Below, piece by piece: positions 33,344 to 42,201 of a stretch of 56,784 nucleotides of DNA. This DNA comes from an uncultured Selenomonadaceae bacterium. GTDB lineage: Bacteria > Bacillota > Negativicutes > Selenomonadales > Selenomonadaceae. The stretch lies in assembly GCA_905234705.1 (NCBI GenBank), contig CAJOIB010000005.1, positions 1 through 56,784 of the forward strand, read 5' to 3'. A program made the position numbers and the translations under genes. Position 1 is the stretch's first letter. Each line of letters starts with the position of its first letter. The notes under the pieces were generated by a model. That model saw only the letters and a list, made by a program, of their open reading frames with translations, was not told where the DNA came from and made no database searches.

Positions 33344-33555
33344 TTTTTATCCGCCGCCTCCTGCTTCAATTTATCAACAAAAATAGCGTAATCCGGACAG
33401 CGCAATTCGCATTGCCCGCACGCTATACAATTTTCCGGATGCGCCACATAAACTTTGCCCAGCGTATCCAACGCCAAAACTTGTTTAGGGCAGAAGGCTA
33501 CGCAGATTCCGCAACCTTTGCAACGGTCAAGTTTCAGTGTAAACTCCGACTTCAT
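33340..33555 (-). CDS. korD: 2-oxoacid:ferredoxin oxidoreductase ferredoxin-type delta subunit
   Basis: A 71-residue 8Fe ferredoxin with two Cys-x2-Cys-x2-Cys-x3-Cys-Pro motifs, CKGCGICVAFCP and CIACGQCELRCP. It is the electron-accepting delta subunit and first gene of korDABC; its stop overlaps the korA ATG by 4 bases. A TATAAT on the minus strand near 33588 may be the -10 box of the operon, but its -35 is weak. Confidence 0.94.
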   Translation of the reverse strand: MKSEFTLKLDRCKGCGICVAFCPKQVLALDTLGKVYVAHPENCIACGQCELRCPDYAIFVDKLKQEAADKK

Positions 33556-33639
33556 TCAAAGCCCTCCATATCTGTTTTGTCAATGGAATTATACCACGTT
33601 GAAATATTTTTGAAAAGCCGCCGAAAATGTATTCAATCA

Positions 33640-33668
33640 TTGAAAAAAATTTGCTGTTGCGGTATCAT
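33640..33668 (+). promoter_or_regulatory. Sigma-A-type promoter for the diguanylate cyclase pair
   Basis: TTGAAA, 17 nt, TATCAT, ending 30 bases before the ATG of the first GGDEF gene. Confidence 0.55.
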
Positions 33669-33698
33669 TAAAAAAAATTTGCAAAGTGAATTGGTACG

Positions 33699-35561
33699 AT
33701 GAAAAAGTATTTGGCGGACAATAAAAACATTTCGCGAACGGTTTTATTGGTGACGGCGATTGGCTCGGTGCTGGCAATTTTTGTATCGTGCTTTGTTTTA
33801 AATCGCGTCATTGAGCGTCACGACGAAGAATTGATAAAATTTATCGCGGCGGATATTTACGACGACATTACAAAGGAACTTTTACGACCGGTAATGTTGG
33901 CGCGGGTTATGGCGAGCGACAGCCATTTGAAGGCACAACTCCAAAACGAAAAAAATGTTCCCGAAGAGGAAACGATTCAGTCAATGCAGGAATATCTGAT
34001 GTCGATTAAAAAAAATTTCCGGTGCAGTGCGACGTTTCTAATTTCCGACGCCACGAAAAATTATTATTCTTACGGCGGCTTGAATAAGAAAGTTGACGTT
34101 GAGAAAAATCCGCACGATATTTGGTACAAAGTTTTCGTCGATAAAAATGTGCCCTACGATTTTGACATTGACATTGACGAAGTTAATAAAAATGCGTGGA
34201 CGGTTTTTGTAAATGCGCGGATTGACGACGACGCGGGAAATTTACTCGGCGTTTGCGGCGTTGGCGTCGATTTTGCTGATATGCAGAATTTTTTTATCAC
34301 GGCGGAACAAACTTACAACATAAAAATTAATCTGGTTGACGAAGATGGAATTGTGCAGGTTGACACGGCGTCTGTAAATATTGAAAATCCGCACGTCGAA
34401 AACGTTATCAATACGGAAAAATCCACGCAATTTATTTTGACAGCCAAAGACGGCGTTTTCACCGTGACAAAATATATGCCGGAATTGGATTGGTACTTGG
34501 TTGTCCGGCGCGACGCGGAAAATACGCAGGGCGCTTTTTCAAATCTGATTATTTATATGTCGATAAGTTTTTTAATTGCGTCGGCGATATTGTTGACTTT
34601 AATTCAAGTGGCGTTGCAGATTGACCGCAAAAAAGTTGAGGAAACTGCTAAGAAACACGGTATCGCCAGCTACGCCGATTTGTATGTTTCCATGCATTTG
34701 ATTGATTTGAAAAATAATATGATTTACGAATTGAGCGCGAATCGTGAATTTGATTTGGCGAATTTTGATGGCGTGAATAACGCCACCAGTCAAGTTGTTG
34801 CCGCGGTTGAGCATATGACAGCCGCCGAAAGTTTGAAGGATATGATGAATTTTGTTAATTGGGATACTTTGGACAACAGGCTGAAGGTTCGGCGCGTCAT
34901 TCACCATGAATTTCTCAGCAAAAATTACGGCTGGCTCAAAGCGTATTTCATAGCCGCGGAATTTGACAGCGAGCAAAAAGTTAGCCAGATTATTTTTGCG
35001 ATTGAACTGATTGACGAAGAAAAGCGCCGCGAAAATCAGTTGCTGTACCTTTCACAAACCGACGAAATGACCGGCTTAAAAAATCGCGGCAGTGGCGAAA
35101 AAACTATCAGCGCTCTTATGCGCGAGGGAATTGAAGGCGCATTCTTTATGCTCGACGCCGATAAATTCAAATCGATAAATGACAATTACGGACACGACGT
35201 GGGCGATAAAGTTATCAAGGCAATTGCCGATTGTTTGAAAAAATCTTTCCGAAATAGCGACGTTGTTATGCGGCTGGGCGGCGATGAATTTGCGGCTTAT
35301 GCTTTGGGCGTCACCAATGAAGATCAAGTTAAGGTTATCATTAAGCGGCTGTTCAGCGAAATTGAGCGGATTCAAATTCCCGAACTTGGCGACCGGCAAA
35401 TTACAATCAGCGTAGGGAGTGCGCTTTTCAGTGCCGCTGAGCCTTGTACTTTTATGAAGATTTATAAACGCGCTGATTCCGCCGTGTACGAAAGTAAAAA
35501 AACTCAAGGCAATTTCCACACCGCTTTTAAAAAAATAGATGCCATTAACGTGGAGGTTTAA
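33699..35561 (+). CDS. Membrane Cache-GGDEF diguanylate cyclase (paralogue 1)
   Basis: A 620-residue sensor. A transmembrane helix (about 13-34) and a second (about 285-308) bracket an external Cache-like ligand domain (KNPHDIWYKVFV, WTVFVNARI, LGVCGVGVDF). A cytoplasmic region (about 320-440) of PAS-like character follows, then a GGDEF domain with TDEMTGLKNRG, LDADKFKSINDNYGHDVGD and RLGGDEFAAYA near residue 526. The inhibitory I-site RNSD lies five residues before GGDEF. The domain should make cyclic di-GMP from GTP and be feedback controlled. It is 4 bases upstream of a close paralogue. Confidence 0.92.
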   Translation: MKKYLADNKNISRTVLLVTAIGSVLAIFVSCFVLNRVIERHDEELIKFIAADIYDDITKELLRPVMLARVMASDSHLKAQLQNEKNVPEEETIQSMQEYLMSIKKNFRCSATFLISDATKNYYSYGGLNKKVDVEKNPHDIWYKVFVDKNVPYDFDIDIDEVNKNAWTVFVNARIDDDAGNLLGVCGVGVDFADMQNFFITAEQTYNIKINLVDEDGIVQVDTASVNIENPHVENVINTEKSTQFILTAKDGVFTVTKYMPELDWYLVVRRDAENTQGAFSNLIIYMSISFLIASAILLTLIQVALQIDRKKVEETAKKHGIASYADLYVSMHLIDLKNNMIYELSANREFDLANFDGVNNATSQVVAAVEHMTAAESLKDMMNFVNWDTLDNRLKVRRVIHHEFLSKNYGWLKAYFIAAEFDSEQKVSQIIFAIELIDEEKRRENQLLYLSQTDEMTGLKNRGSGEKTISALMREGIEGAFFMLDADKFKSINDNYGHDVGDKVIKAIADCLKKSFRNSDVVMRLGGDEFAAYALGVTNEDQVKVIIKRLFSEIERIQIPELGDRQITISVGSALFSAAEPCTFMKIYKRADSAVYESKKTQGNFHTAFKKIDAINVEV

Positions 35562-35565
35562 CAAG

Positions 35566-37428
35566 ATGAAGAAAAATTTGCCGGAAAACCTCGGTATGTC
35601 CAAAATCGTGCTAATCGTCATTGCGGTTTCAGCGCTGATTTCGATTTCGGTATCGTGCTTTATTCTGAATACGGTTATCAAGAGCCACGACGAAGAAACT
35701 ATTAAGCTTATTTCCGCCGATGTTTACGACAGCATTAACAACGAACTTTTGAAGGCAATTATGGTTTCGCAGACTATGGCGAATGATAGTTTTCTGCGGC
35801 ACACGCTTGAAAATGAGAAAAATCTTTCGCAGGAACAGCGCGGCGAATTGTTTAAAAATTATCTGCGCGAAATTAAGAATAACTTTTTTTACAGTTCGGC
35901 GTACATAATTTCTGACGGCTCGAAAAATTATTACACGGAAAACGGCATTCACAAGCAGGTTGACACTGAAAAAAATCCGCACGATATTTGGTACAAAAAT
36001 TTTCTCAAGAAAAATGTTGAATATGCGTTCGATGTTGACCACGATGAAACTAACGACGATATTTGGACGATTTTTATAAATTCGCGGATTCGTGATACTG
36101 ACGGCGGCTTGCTTGGCGTTTGCGGCATTGGCTTGAAATTAGATGTGATTCAAACGATTTTGCGGATTAATGAAAATAATTACGACATAAAAATTGATTT
36201 GCTCGACAGGAAAAATGCTTACGACATTGACACCAACGCCGCCAAATTCAAAGACCCGCACCTTAGAAATATCGTTGACAATTTGCACAAAAATATTCGC
36301 AACGCCGATAAATTAAATCTGAGCCGCGTTGACGACGTTTATATTGTGACGAAATACATTCCGGAAATTGATTGGTACTTAGTCATTCGCCGCGACGTCA
36401 ATATGCAAACGATTTTTTCAAATTGGATTTTTTACATTTCGGTCGGCTTTTTAATTGCGCTGATAATTTTGCTGATATTTATTCGCTATCGCCTTAACAA
36501 GGGCAGCAAGGAAATTGAAGAAACCGCCAAAAAGCACGGAATAGCCAGCCACGCCGGACTTTATATTTCAATGCACTTGATTGATTTTGGGAGCGATACC
36601 ATTCACGAATTGAGCCGCGACCCGAAAGTGAATCTGTTCATTATCGACGATGGCGAAAGTGCGGCTGCGAAAATCAAGCACGCCGTTGAAGAAATAACCG
36701 CGCCCGAAAGTTTAAGCGAAATGATGTTATTCGTGGACTTCGAGACTTTAGCCGAGCGAATGAAGGGGCATTACGAACTTCACCAGGAATTTGTGAGCGA
36801 AAAATGCGGCTGGTGCAAAGCTTATTTTATGCTGGTTGACGATAACGAAGACGGCAGTATCAATCAGATAGTTTTTGCGGTTGAATTGATTGACGAGGCT
36901 AAGCGCCGCGAAAAGCAGCTTGTGTACCTTTCAGAAACCGACGCAATGACCGGCTTAAGAAACCGCGGCAGTGGCGAAAAAACTATTACCGCGCTGATGA
37001 ATGAAGGTATCGAAGGTATGTTTTGCTTACTCGACGCCGATAAATTCAAATCGATTAATGACAATTACGGGCATGAAGTCGGCGACAAAGTTATCAAGGC
37101 TATCGCGCAGTGCTTAAAAAAATCTTTCCGCAACAGCGATATTGTTATGCGATTGGGCGGCGACGAATTTGCCGCTTATGCTCTCGGCGTCACCAATGCT
37201 GAACAGGCTAAAATTATCGTCGATAGATTTTTCGGCGAAATTGACAAAATCGACATTCCGGAACTCGGCGACCGCAAAATTACAGTCAGTTTGGGAACTG
37301 CGCTTTTCAGTATCCAGGATTATTGCTCCTTCACGGAAATTTATAAACGCGCCGATTCCGCCACTTACATTAGCAAAAAAACCCAAGGAAATTGCCATAC
37401 CGCCTACGAAGATGAAAAATTATCTTGA
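35566..37428 (+). CDS. Membrane Cache-GGDEF diguanylate cyclase (paralogue 2)
   Basis: A 620-residue paralogue of the preceding protein with the same layout: two transmembrane helices (about 13-35 and 286-308), an external Cache-like domain (KNPHDIWYKNFL, LGVCGIGLKL), a PAS-like region beginning KHGIASHAGLYISMHLID, and GGDEF near residue 530. The I-site RNSD is kept. The catalytic halves are nearly identical, but the sensor halves diverge, so the two may sense different ligands and feed the same c-di-GMP pool (inference). The ATG at 35566 follows GGAGGT. Confidence 0.93.
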   Translation: MKKNLPENLGMSKIVLIVIAVSALISISVSCFILNTVIKSHDEETIKLISADVYDSINNELLKAIMVSQTMANDSFLRHTLENEKNLSQEQRGELFKNYLREIKNNFFYSSAYIISDGSKNYYTENGIHKQVDTEKNPHDIWYKNFLKKNVEYAFDVDHDETNDDIWTIFINSRIRDTDGGLLGVCGIGLKLDVIQTILRINENNYDIKIDLLDRKNAYDIDTNAAKFKDPHLRNIVDNLHKNIRNADKLNLSRVDDVYIVTKYIPEIDWYLVIRRDVNMQTIFSNWIFYISVGFLIALIILLIFIRYRLNKGSKEIEETAKKHGIASHAGLYISMHLIDFGSDTIHELSRDPKVNLFIIDDGESAAAKIKHAVEEITAPESLSEMMLFVDFETLAERMKGHYELHQEFVSEKCGWCKAYFMLVDDNEDGSINQIVFAVELIDEAKRREKQLVYLSETDAMTGLRNRGSGEKTITALMNEGIEGMFCLLDADKFKSINDNYGHEVGDKVIKAIAQCLKKSFRNSDIVMRLGGDEFAAYALGVTNAEQAKIIVDRFFGEIDKIDIPELGDRKITVSLGTALFSIQDYCSFTEIYKRADSATYISKKTQGNCHTAYEDEKLS

Positions 37429-37452
37429 CTAAACATTTATGGTATCGAGAAT

Positions 37453-37683
37453 ATGATTAACCATAAGATTTACATTGGACAGACGGTTCATCGGGTTAAG
37501 AAACGTTTCGATGAACATAAGCGTGCAAAGTCGGTTATCGGAAATGCCATTCGCGAATTTGGGGTTGAAAATTTTGTTTTCGTGGTGATTGAAAAACGCA
37601 TTAACATATTCGAGATCTGCAAAAATTGGCAAGCCACAGATAAAAATAAAAAAATTTCTCTTGACTTATGTGGTACAATATAA
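37453..37683 (+). pseudogene. GIY-YIG endonuclease remnant
   Basis: Residues YGIENMINHKIYIGQT, VKKRFDEHKRAKSVIGNAI and REFGVENFVFVVIE match the start and middle of small GIY-YIG endonucleases. The frame is blocked upstream by TGA at 37426-37428, so a start would fall at 37453, after the GI(E) half of the motif. The expected continuation with the glutamate-containing helix is replaced by an unrelated short tail. It is probably a decayed homing-type nuclease or mobile-gene scar. No SD is visible. Confidence 0.5.
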
Positions 37684-37709
37684 TTAGTCAAACCGGTTGA
37701 CTAATTATA
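37679..37709. promoter_or_regulatory. Perfect 13-bp inverted repeat at the clpB promoter
   Basis: TATAATTAGTCAA (37679-37691) and TTGACTAATTATA (37697-37709) are perfect inverse copies around ACCGG. The left arm begins with TATAAT, a good -10 box, so a bound repressor would cover the start site. It matches neither the CIRCE element nor the tandem CtsR heptads. The clpB ATG is 18 bases further on. Confidence 0.6.
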
Positions 37710-37727
37710 AATTGGAGTTGATACATT

Positions 37728-40343
37728 ATGGCAGGAGAAAAATACACAGCAAAAGCAATGGCGGCGATACAGGCGGCGCAACAATTAGCGGCGATGAGGT
37801 ATCACCAAGAATTTAATTCGATACATTTAATGTTGGCGCTGGCGAAAGAGCCGGAAGGTTTGCTGGCGACGATATTTGCGGATTGTCAAACTGATTTACC
37901 AATGTTGAAAGTGCGGCTCGAAGCCGAATTAAATAAAATACCAAGCGTCCAAGGACAAGAGCGGCTGGCAATGGGCGTAGATTTGGCGCGCGTGATTGGC
38001 AAGGCGCAGGAATATTCAAAATCGATGCGCGACGAATATATCAGCACAGAGCATTTACTTTTGGCGCTGGTGGCAGATGGCAGTTCGGTTGTTAAAGACA
38101 TTGCCAAGGAATTTAAATTGACGCGCGATAAAATTGACGATTCGATTAAGAAAAATCGCAAGCAAAATGTTACCAGCGAAAATCCGGAAGAGGCTTATCA
38201 AGCGCTGGATAAATTTGGACGCGATTTGACGGCGGCGGCTCGCGCAGGGAAACTTGATCCTGTGATTGGGCGCGACGAAGAAATTAGGCGCACGATTGAG
38301 ATTTTGAGCAGGCGCACGAAAAATAATCCTGTGCTGATAGGTGAGCCTGGCGTTGGCAAAACTGCGATTGTTGAAGGTTTAGCGCGGCGAATTGTGGCGG
38401 GCGATGTTCCGGAGTCTTTGAAAAATAAAACTTTGTATGCGCTGGATATGGGTTCGTTAATTGCGGGCGCGAAATTCCGCGGTGAATTTGAAGAGCGTTT
38501 AAAAACTGTGCTCAGTGAAATTGTTAAATCTGACGGGCAAATTTTGTTGTTTATCGATGAAGTTCACACGGTCGTTGGCGCGGGCAAAGCTGAGGGCGCA
38601 ATGGACGCCGGAAATTTATTGAAGCCTATGATGGCGCGCGGCGAATTGCGTTGTATTGGTGCTACGACGCTCAATGAATATCGCAAGTACATTGAAAAGG
38701 ACACGGCGCTTGAGCGCAGATTTCAGCCGGTAATGGTAGGTGAGCCAACGGTTGAAGATACGATAACGATTCTGCGCGGCTTGAAGGAGCGCTATGAAGT
38801 TCACCACGGCGTTAGGATTCGTGACGCGGCGTTGGTGGCGGCGGCGACTTTGTCTGACAGATATATTTCTGATAGATTTTTGCCGGATAAGGCGATTGAC
38901 TTGGTTGACGAGGCGGCGGCGAAACTGCGCACTGAAATTGAATCTTTACCCGCGCCGATTGATGAAATTCGTAGAAAAACTATGCAACTTGAAATCGAAG
39001 TTCAGGCGCTCAAAAAAGAAACTGATTCTTCGTCCAAAGAAAAACTCAAATCAATCAAAGCGGAAATTGAAACTTTGCAGGCTCAAGAAAAAGTTCTGCG
39101 CGACAAGTGGGAAGCTGAAAAGCAATCGATATTGCGCGTGCGGGCTATCAAAAAGGAAATTGACGACGTTAATAATCAAATGGCGGCGGCGGAACGCGCG
39201 TATGATTTGCAGAAACTTTCTGAGCTGAAATACGGCAAACTTCCGGCGTTGCAGAAAACTTTGCAAAACGTTGAAAAGGAAATTGCGGAACAGGCTAAGG
39301 GCGAGCGGCTCTTGAAGGAAGAAGTCGGCGAAGAAGATATTGCTAAAGTTGTCAGCCGCTGGACGGGCATTCCGATTACTAAAATGATGACTGGCGAGCG
39401 CGAAAAGCTGTTGCATTTGGAAGATACATTGCATAAGCGCGTGGTTGGGCAAGACGAGGCTGTTAAGGTTGTCAGCGAAGCGATTTTGCGGGCTCGTGCA
39501 GGTATCAAAGATCCGAATCGCCCGATTGGCTCATTTATTTTCTTAGGACCGACGGGCGTTGGCAAAACTGAATTGGCAAAGGCGTTGGCTGAAGCGCTAT
39601 TCGACGACGAGCGCAGTATCATTCGCGTGGATATGAGCGAATTTATGGAAAAGCACACCGTGGCTAGATTGATTGGCGCGCCTCCTGGTTATGTTGGTTA
39701 TGAGGAAGGCGGGCAGTTGACTGAAGCGGTTCGTCGCCGCCCCTACAGCGTTATTTTGCTTGACGAAATCGAAAAGGCTCACCGCGACGTTTTCAATGTT
39801 TTGCTGCAGATTCTTGACGACGGCAGATTGACGGACGGCAAAGGGCGTGTTGTCAATTTTAAAAATACGGTTATCATTATGACGAGCAACCTTGGTTCGC
39901 AGGAAATTTTACAGCGGGCGAAAATCGGCTTTATCACCAACAAAGATTTTGCCGAAGCTGAAAATATTATCAAGGATATGCTGAAAAATTATTTCCGCCC
40001 CGAATTTCTTAATCGCGTTGACGATATCGTTGTGTTTAAATCTTTGGCGAAGGAGCAGGTTAAATCTATCGCCGAGATTTTGTTGAACAATTTGAACGCG
40101 CGGCTCGCAAAGCAGATTAACGTAACTTTGACTTGGACGGATAAAGCGGTTGAGGCGCTTGCTGCTCAAGGTTTCGATCCGAATTTTGGAGCGCGCCCGT
40201 TGCGCAGACTTTTAACTCATACCGTGGAAACCGAACTTAGTAAAAAAATAATCGCCGGTAACGTGAAAGACGGCGATACTGTCGAGATAGATTTTGACGG
40301 CAAAAATTTTGTTTTCAATGCGAAAATTAATTTGAATAAGTAA
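37728..40343 (+). CDS. clpB: ATP-dependent chaperone ClpB
   Basis: An 871-residue AAA+ disaggregase that works with DnaK. It has an N-terminal Clp repeat domain (about 1-145), AAA1 with Walker A GEPGVGKT near residue 204, a long coiled-coil middle domain (about 400-520, rich in Lys and Glu), AAA2 with GPTGVGKTE near residue 606, and a C-terminal cap with GARPLRRL. The length is typical of ClpB, and the middle domain separates it from ClpA/ClpC. It is preceded by a palindromic operator-like site and followed by a terminator, so it is monocistronic. Confidence 0.98.
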   Translation: MAGEKYTAKAMAAIQAAQQLAAMRYHQEFNSIHLMLALAKEPEGLLATIFADCQTDLPMLKVRLEAELNKIPSVQGQERLAMGVDLARVIGKAQEYSKSMRDEYISTEHLLLALVADGSSVVKDIAKEFKLTRDKIDDSIKKNRKQNVTSENPEEAYQALDKFGRDLTAAARAGKLDPVIGRDEEIRRTIEILSRRTKNNPVLIGEPGVGKTAIVEGLARRIVAGDVPESLKNKTLYALDMGSLIAGAKFRGEFEERLKTVLSEIVKSDGQILLFIDEVHTVVGAGKAEGAMDAGNLLKPMMARGELRCIGATTLNEYRKYIEKDTALERRFQPVMVGEPTVEDTITILRGLKERYEVHHGVRIRDAALVAAATLSDRYISDRFLPDKAIDLVDEAAAKLRTEIESLPAPIDEIRRKTMQLEIEVQALKKETDSSSKEKLKSIKAEIETLQAQEKVLRDKWEAEKQSILRVRAIKKEIDDVNNQMAAAERAYDLQKLSELKYGKLPALQKTLQNVEKEIAEQAKGERLLKEEVGEEDIAKVVSRWTGIPITKMMTGEREKLLHLEDTLHKRVVGQDEAVKVVSEAILRARAGIKDPNRPIGSFIFLGPTGVGKTELAKALAEALFDDERSIIRVDMSEFMEKHTVARLIGAPPGYVGYEEGGQLTEAVRRRPYSVILLDEIEKAHRDVFNVLLQILDDGRLTDGKGRVVNFKNTVIIMTSNLGSQEILQRAKIGFITNKDFAEAENIIKDMLKNYFRPEFLNRVDDIVVFKSLAKEQVKSIAEILLNNLNARLAKQINVTLTWTDKAVEALAAQGFDPNFGARPLRRLLTHTVETELSKKIIAGNVKDGDTVEIDFDGKNFVFNAKINLNK

Positions 40344-40366
40344 TCGCGCAGGAATTTTCTGCTCAG

Positions 40367-40390
40367 TCCCGATTTCGGTCGGGATTTTTT
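40367..40390 (+). terminator. Rho-independent terminator after clpB
   Basis: TCCCGA-TTTCGG-TCGGGA followed by six T, 24 bases after the clpB stop. Confidence 0.85.
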
Positions 40391-40424
40391 ATTTACTAAA
40401 AAAATAAAACAAACCAAAACACTA

Positions 40425-42110
40425 TTACAATTTAAATCTAGCAACTTCATTTTGCATAGCGCTCGCCAATTCAGCCAGCTGTTTACTCGCCTCCGCAATT
40501 TCGCTAATCATCGCGGTTTGTTCCTCGGCAATGGCGCTAATAGACGTGGTATCTTCATTAGTTTTCTTAGCAATTTCTTCAGTGCGATTAACAGCATTCA
40601 AAATTACCGCGCTACCGTTATTCATGGACTCAATACGCGTTATGCTGGTTGCAACGTTGCCGGTGAGCCGCTCAACTTGCGCGCCAATTCTATCAAACGC
40701 TACGCCCGTATCCAAAACCGAGTGCATACCGTCTTTAACGCCGGACGTGCCGCGCTCAATCGCTTTAACGGCATTTTGAGTTTCGCCTTGAATACTTGAA
40801 ATCAACTGCGCGATATTTTGAGCCGCTTGACTGGATTGTTCCGCCAATTTCCGAACTTCCTCCGCAACGACAGCAAAACCGCGTCCTTGTTCACCTGCGC
40901 GAGCCGCCTCAATCGCCGCATTTAACGCAAGCAAATTCGTCTGATCTGCAATTTCAGAAATGGTGTTGACAATTTCGCCAATTTCGTCAGAGCGTTTACC
41001 AAGATTTTCAACAACGCGCATTGATTCATTCGATTTTTCGGTAATGTCTTTCATTTGGTCAATCGCCACGTTAACCTGCTCTTTGCCGTCAACCGTACAT
41101 TTCGCGCTGTCCATTGCAACTTGATCCATTAACATTGTATCGTCGTAAAGTTCTTCCATGCGCTTTTCCAGATTTTGAAGAATCTCGCGCAGATTTGCCA
41201 CGGTATTATTTTGCTCCTCGGCATATTCCAACAGCTCAGACGTACTTTGCGCCATAGTTTGAATAGCAGTTGCGCCTTCCGAAGTGGCGGCGGTTAATTC
41301 TTCCGAAGAAGCCGCGACCCTTTCCGAACTGTTTGCAATATTCCTCAGCAAATTTTTCAAATTGGATTTCATATCGTTAATTTCCGTTGCCAATGTTCCA
41401 ATTTCATCTTTAGACTTCACAACAATATCGTTAATCGTCAAATCGCCATTAGCAATTTTGCCCATAGCATTAACAACTTCCTCAAGAGTGCCGAGCAATT
41501 TACCAACAGCAAAACTCGACAGCACCGCGCAACCAATCACAATTACCGCCATAACAATAATAATCGACCTAATCAAATCGCTGACAACATCGTCCATTTC
41601 GTGAACGCTGACGCCGACAAAAAGCATACCGATTGTTTTTCCGGAAGTGTCTTTCAAGGGACGATAAGCCGCGTGATGTTCCTCGCCCATAACATTCGCT
41701 GTACCGAGAAAATCATTGCCGCTGCGCAAAACTTTTTCGATAACTTCAGCTGAAGCCTTTGTGCCAACTTGCCGCTTGCCGGAAGAATCTTTAACATTCG
41801 TGGCAACGCGCGTGTCCCCATTAAAAAATGTAACCTTGCCGCCGGTAACTTGACTCAGCGAATCAACAATTTCTTCAGCGCCATCAATTTTCATATCGCC
41901 CTTGTACAAAATGCCGTCGCGTAAATTCCAACTTCCAGGATAACGATAATTCATAATCTCCGCTAAAGCTGATACGTCACTTGCCGCTTTCATCTCCAGA
42001 GCCTTCTTGAAGCCGCTGTTGGCGCTCATATACCCCAACACGCCCATACATACGCACACAAAAATAATCGCCGCATTAACTGAAATTATCGCCTTGCTTT
42101 TCAGTCCCAT
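40425..42110 (-). CDS. Methyl-accepting chemotaxis protein
   Basis: A 561-residue transmembrane chemoreceptor. The first helix is near residues 6-28. An external single-Cache domain (about 30-185) has [17 protein letters not shown] and [19 protein letters not shown] second helix (about 185-210) and a HAMP linker follow. The signalling domain has the hairpin tip [22 protein letters not shown] shortened here to [18 protein letters not shown], which binds CheA/CheW. The ATG at 42110 follows GGGGGTG. No che genes are nearby. It fits a motile cell, in line with the flagellin remnant. Confidence 0.96.
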   Translation of the reverse strand: MGLKSKAIISVNAAIIFVCVCMGVLGYMSANSGFKKALEMKAASDVSALAEIMNYRYPGSWNLRDGILYKGDMKIDGAEEIVDSLSQVTGGKVTFFNGDTRVATNVKDSSGKRQVGTKASAEVIEKVLRSGNDFLGTANVMGEEHHAAYRPLKDTSGKTIGMLFVGVSVHEMDDVVSDLIRSIIIVMAVIVIGCAVLSSFAVGKLLGTLEEVVNAMGKIANGDLTINDIVVKSKDEIGTLATEINDMKSNLKNLLRNIANSSERVAASSEELTAATSEGATAIQTMAQSTSELLEYAEEQNNTVANLREILQNLEKRMEELYDDTMLMDQVAMDSAKCTVDGKEQVNVAIDQMKDITEKSNESMRVVENLGKRSDEIGEIVNTISEIADQTNLLALNAAIEAARAGEQGRGFAVVAEEVRKLAEQSSQAAQNIAQLISSIQGETQNAVKAIERGTSGVKDGMHSVLDTGVAFDRIGAQVERLTGNVATSITRIESMNNGSAVILNAVNRTEEIAKKTNEDTTSISAIAEEQTAMISEIAEASKQLAELASAMQNEVARFKL

Positions 42111-42138
42111 TAAATACACCCCCAAATTTTTCTTTTAC

Positions 42139-42177
42139 AAAAAAATAACAGCAGTCAATGAAAAAATCAACTGCTGT
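42139..42177 (-). terminator. Rho-independent terminator for the ATPase/TerD operon
   Basis: ACAGCAGT (42148-42155) pairs with ACTGCTGT (42170-42177); on the minus strand the stem is followed by a T-run (plus-strand A-run 42139-42145). Confidence 0.7.
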
Positions 42178-42201
42178 CAAAAATTTTTTCGCGCTAAGAT
42201 T

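Noticed and set aside
37679-37709. CIRCE or CtsR operator at clpB
   Set aside because: CIRCE has TTAGCACTC arms and a 9-nt spacer, and CtsR uses tandem GGTCAAA heptads. Neither matches this inverted repeat.
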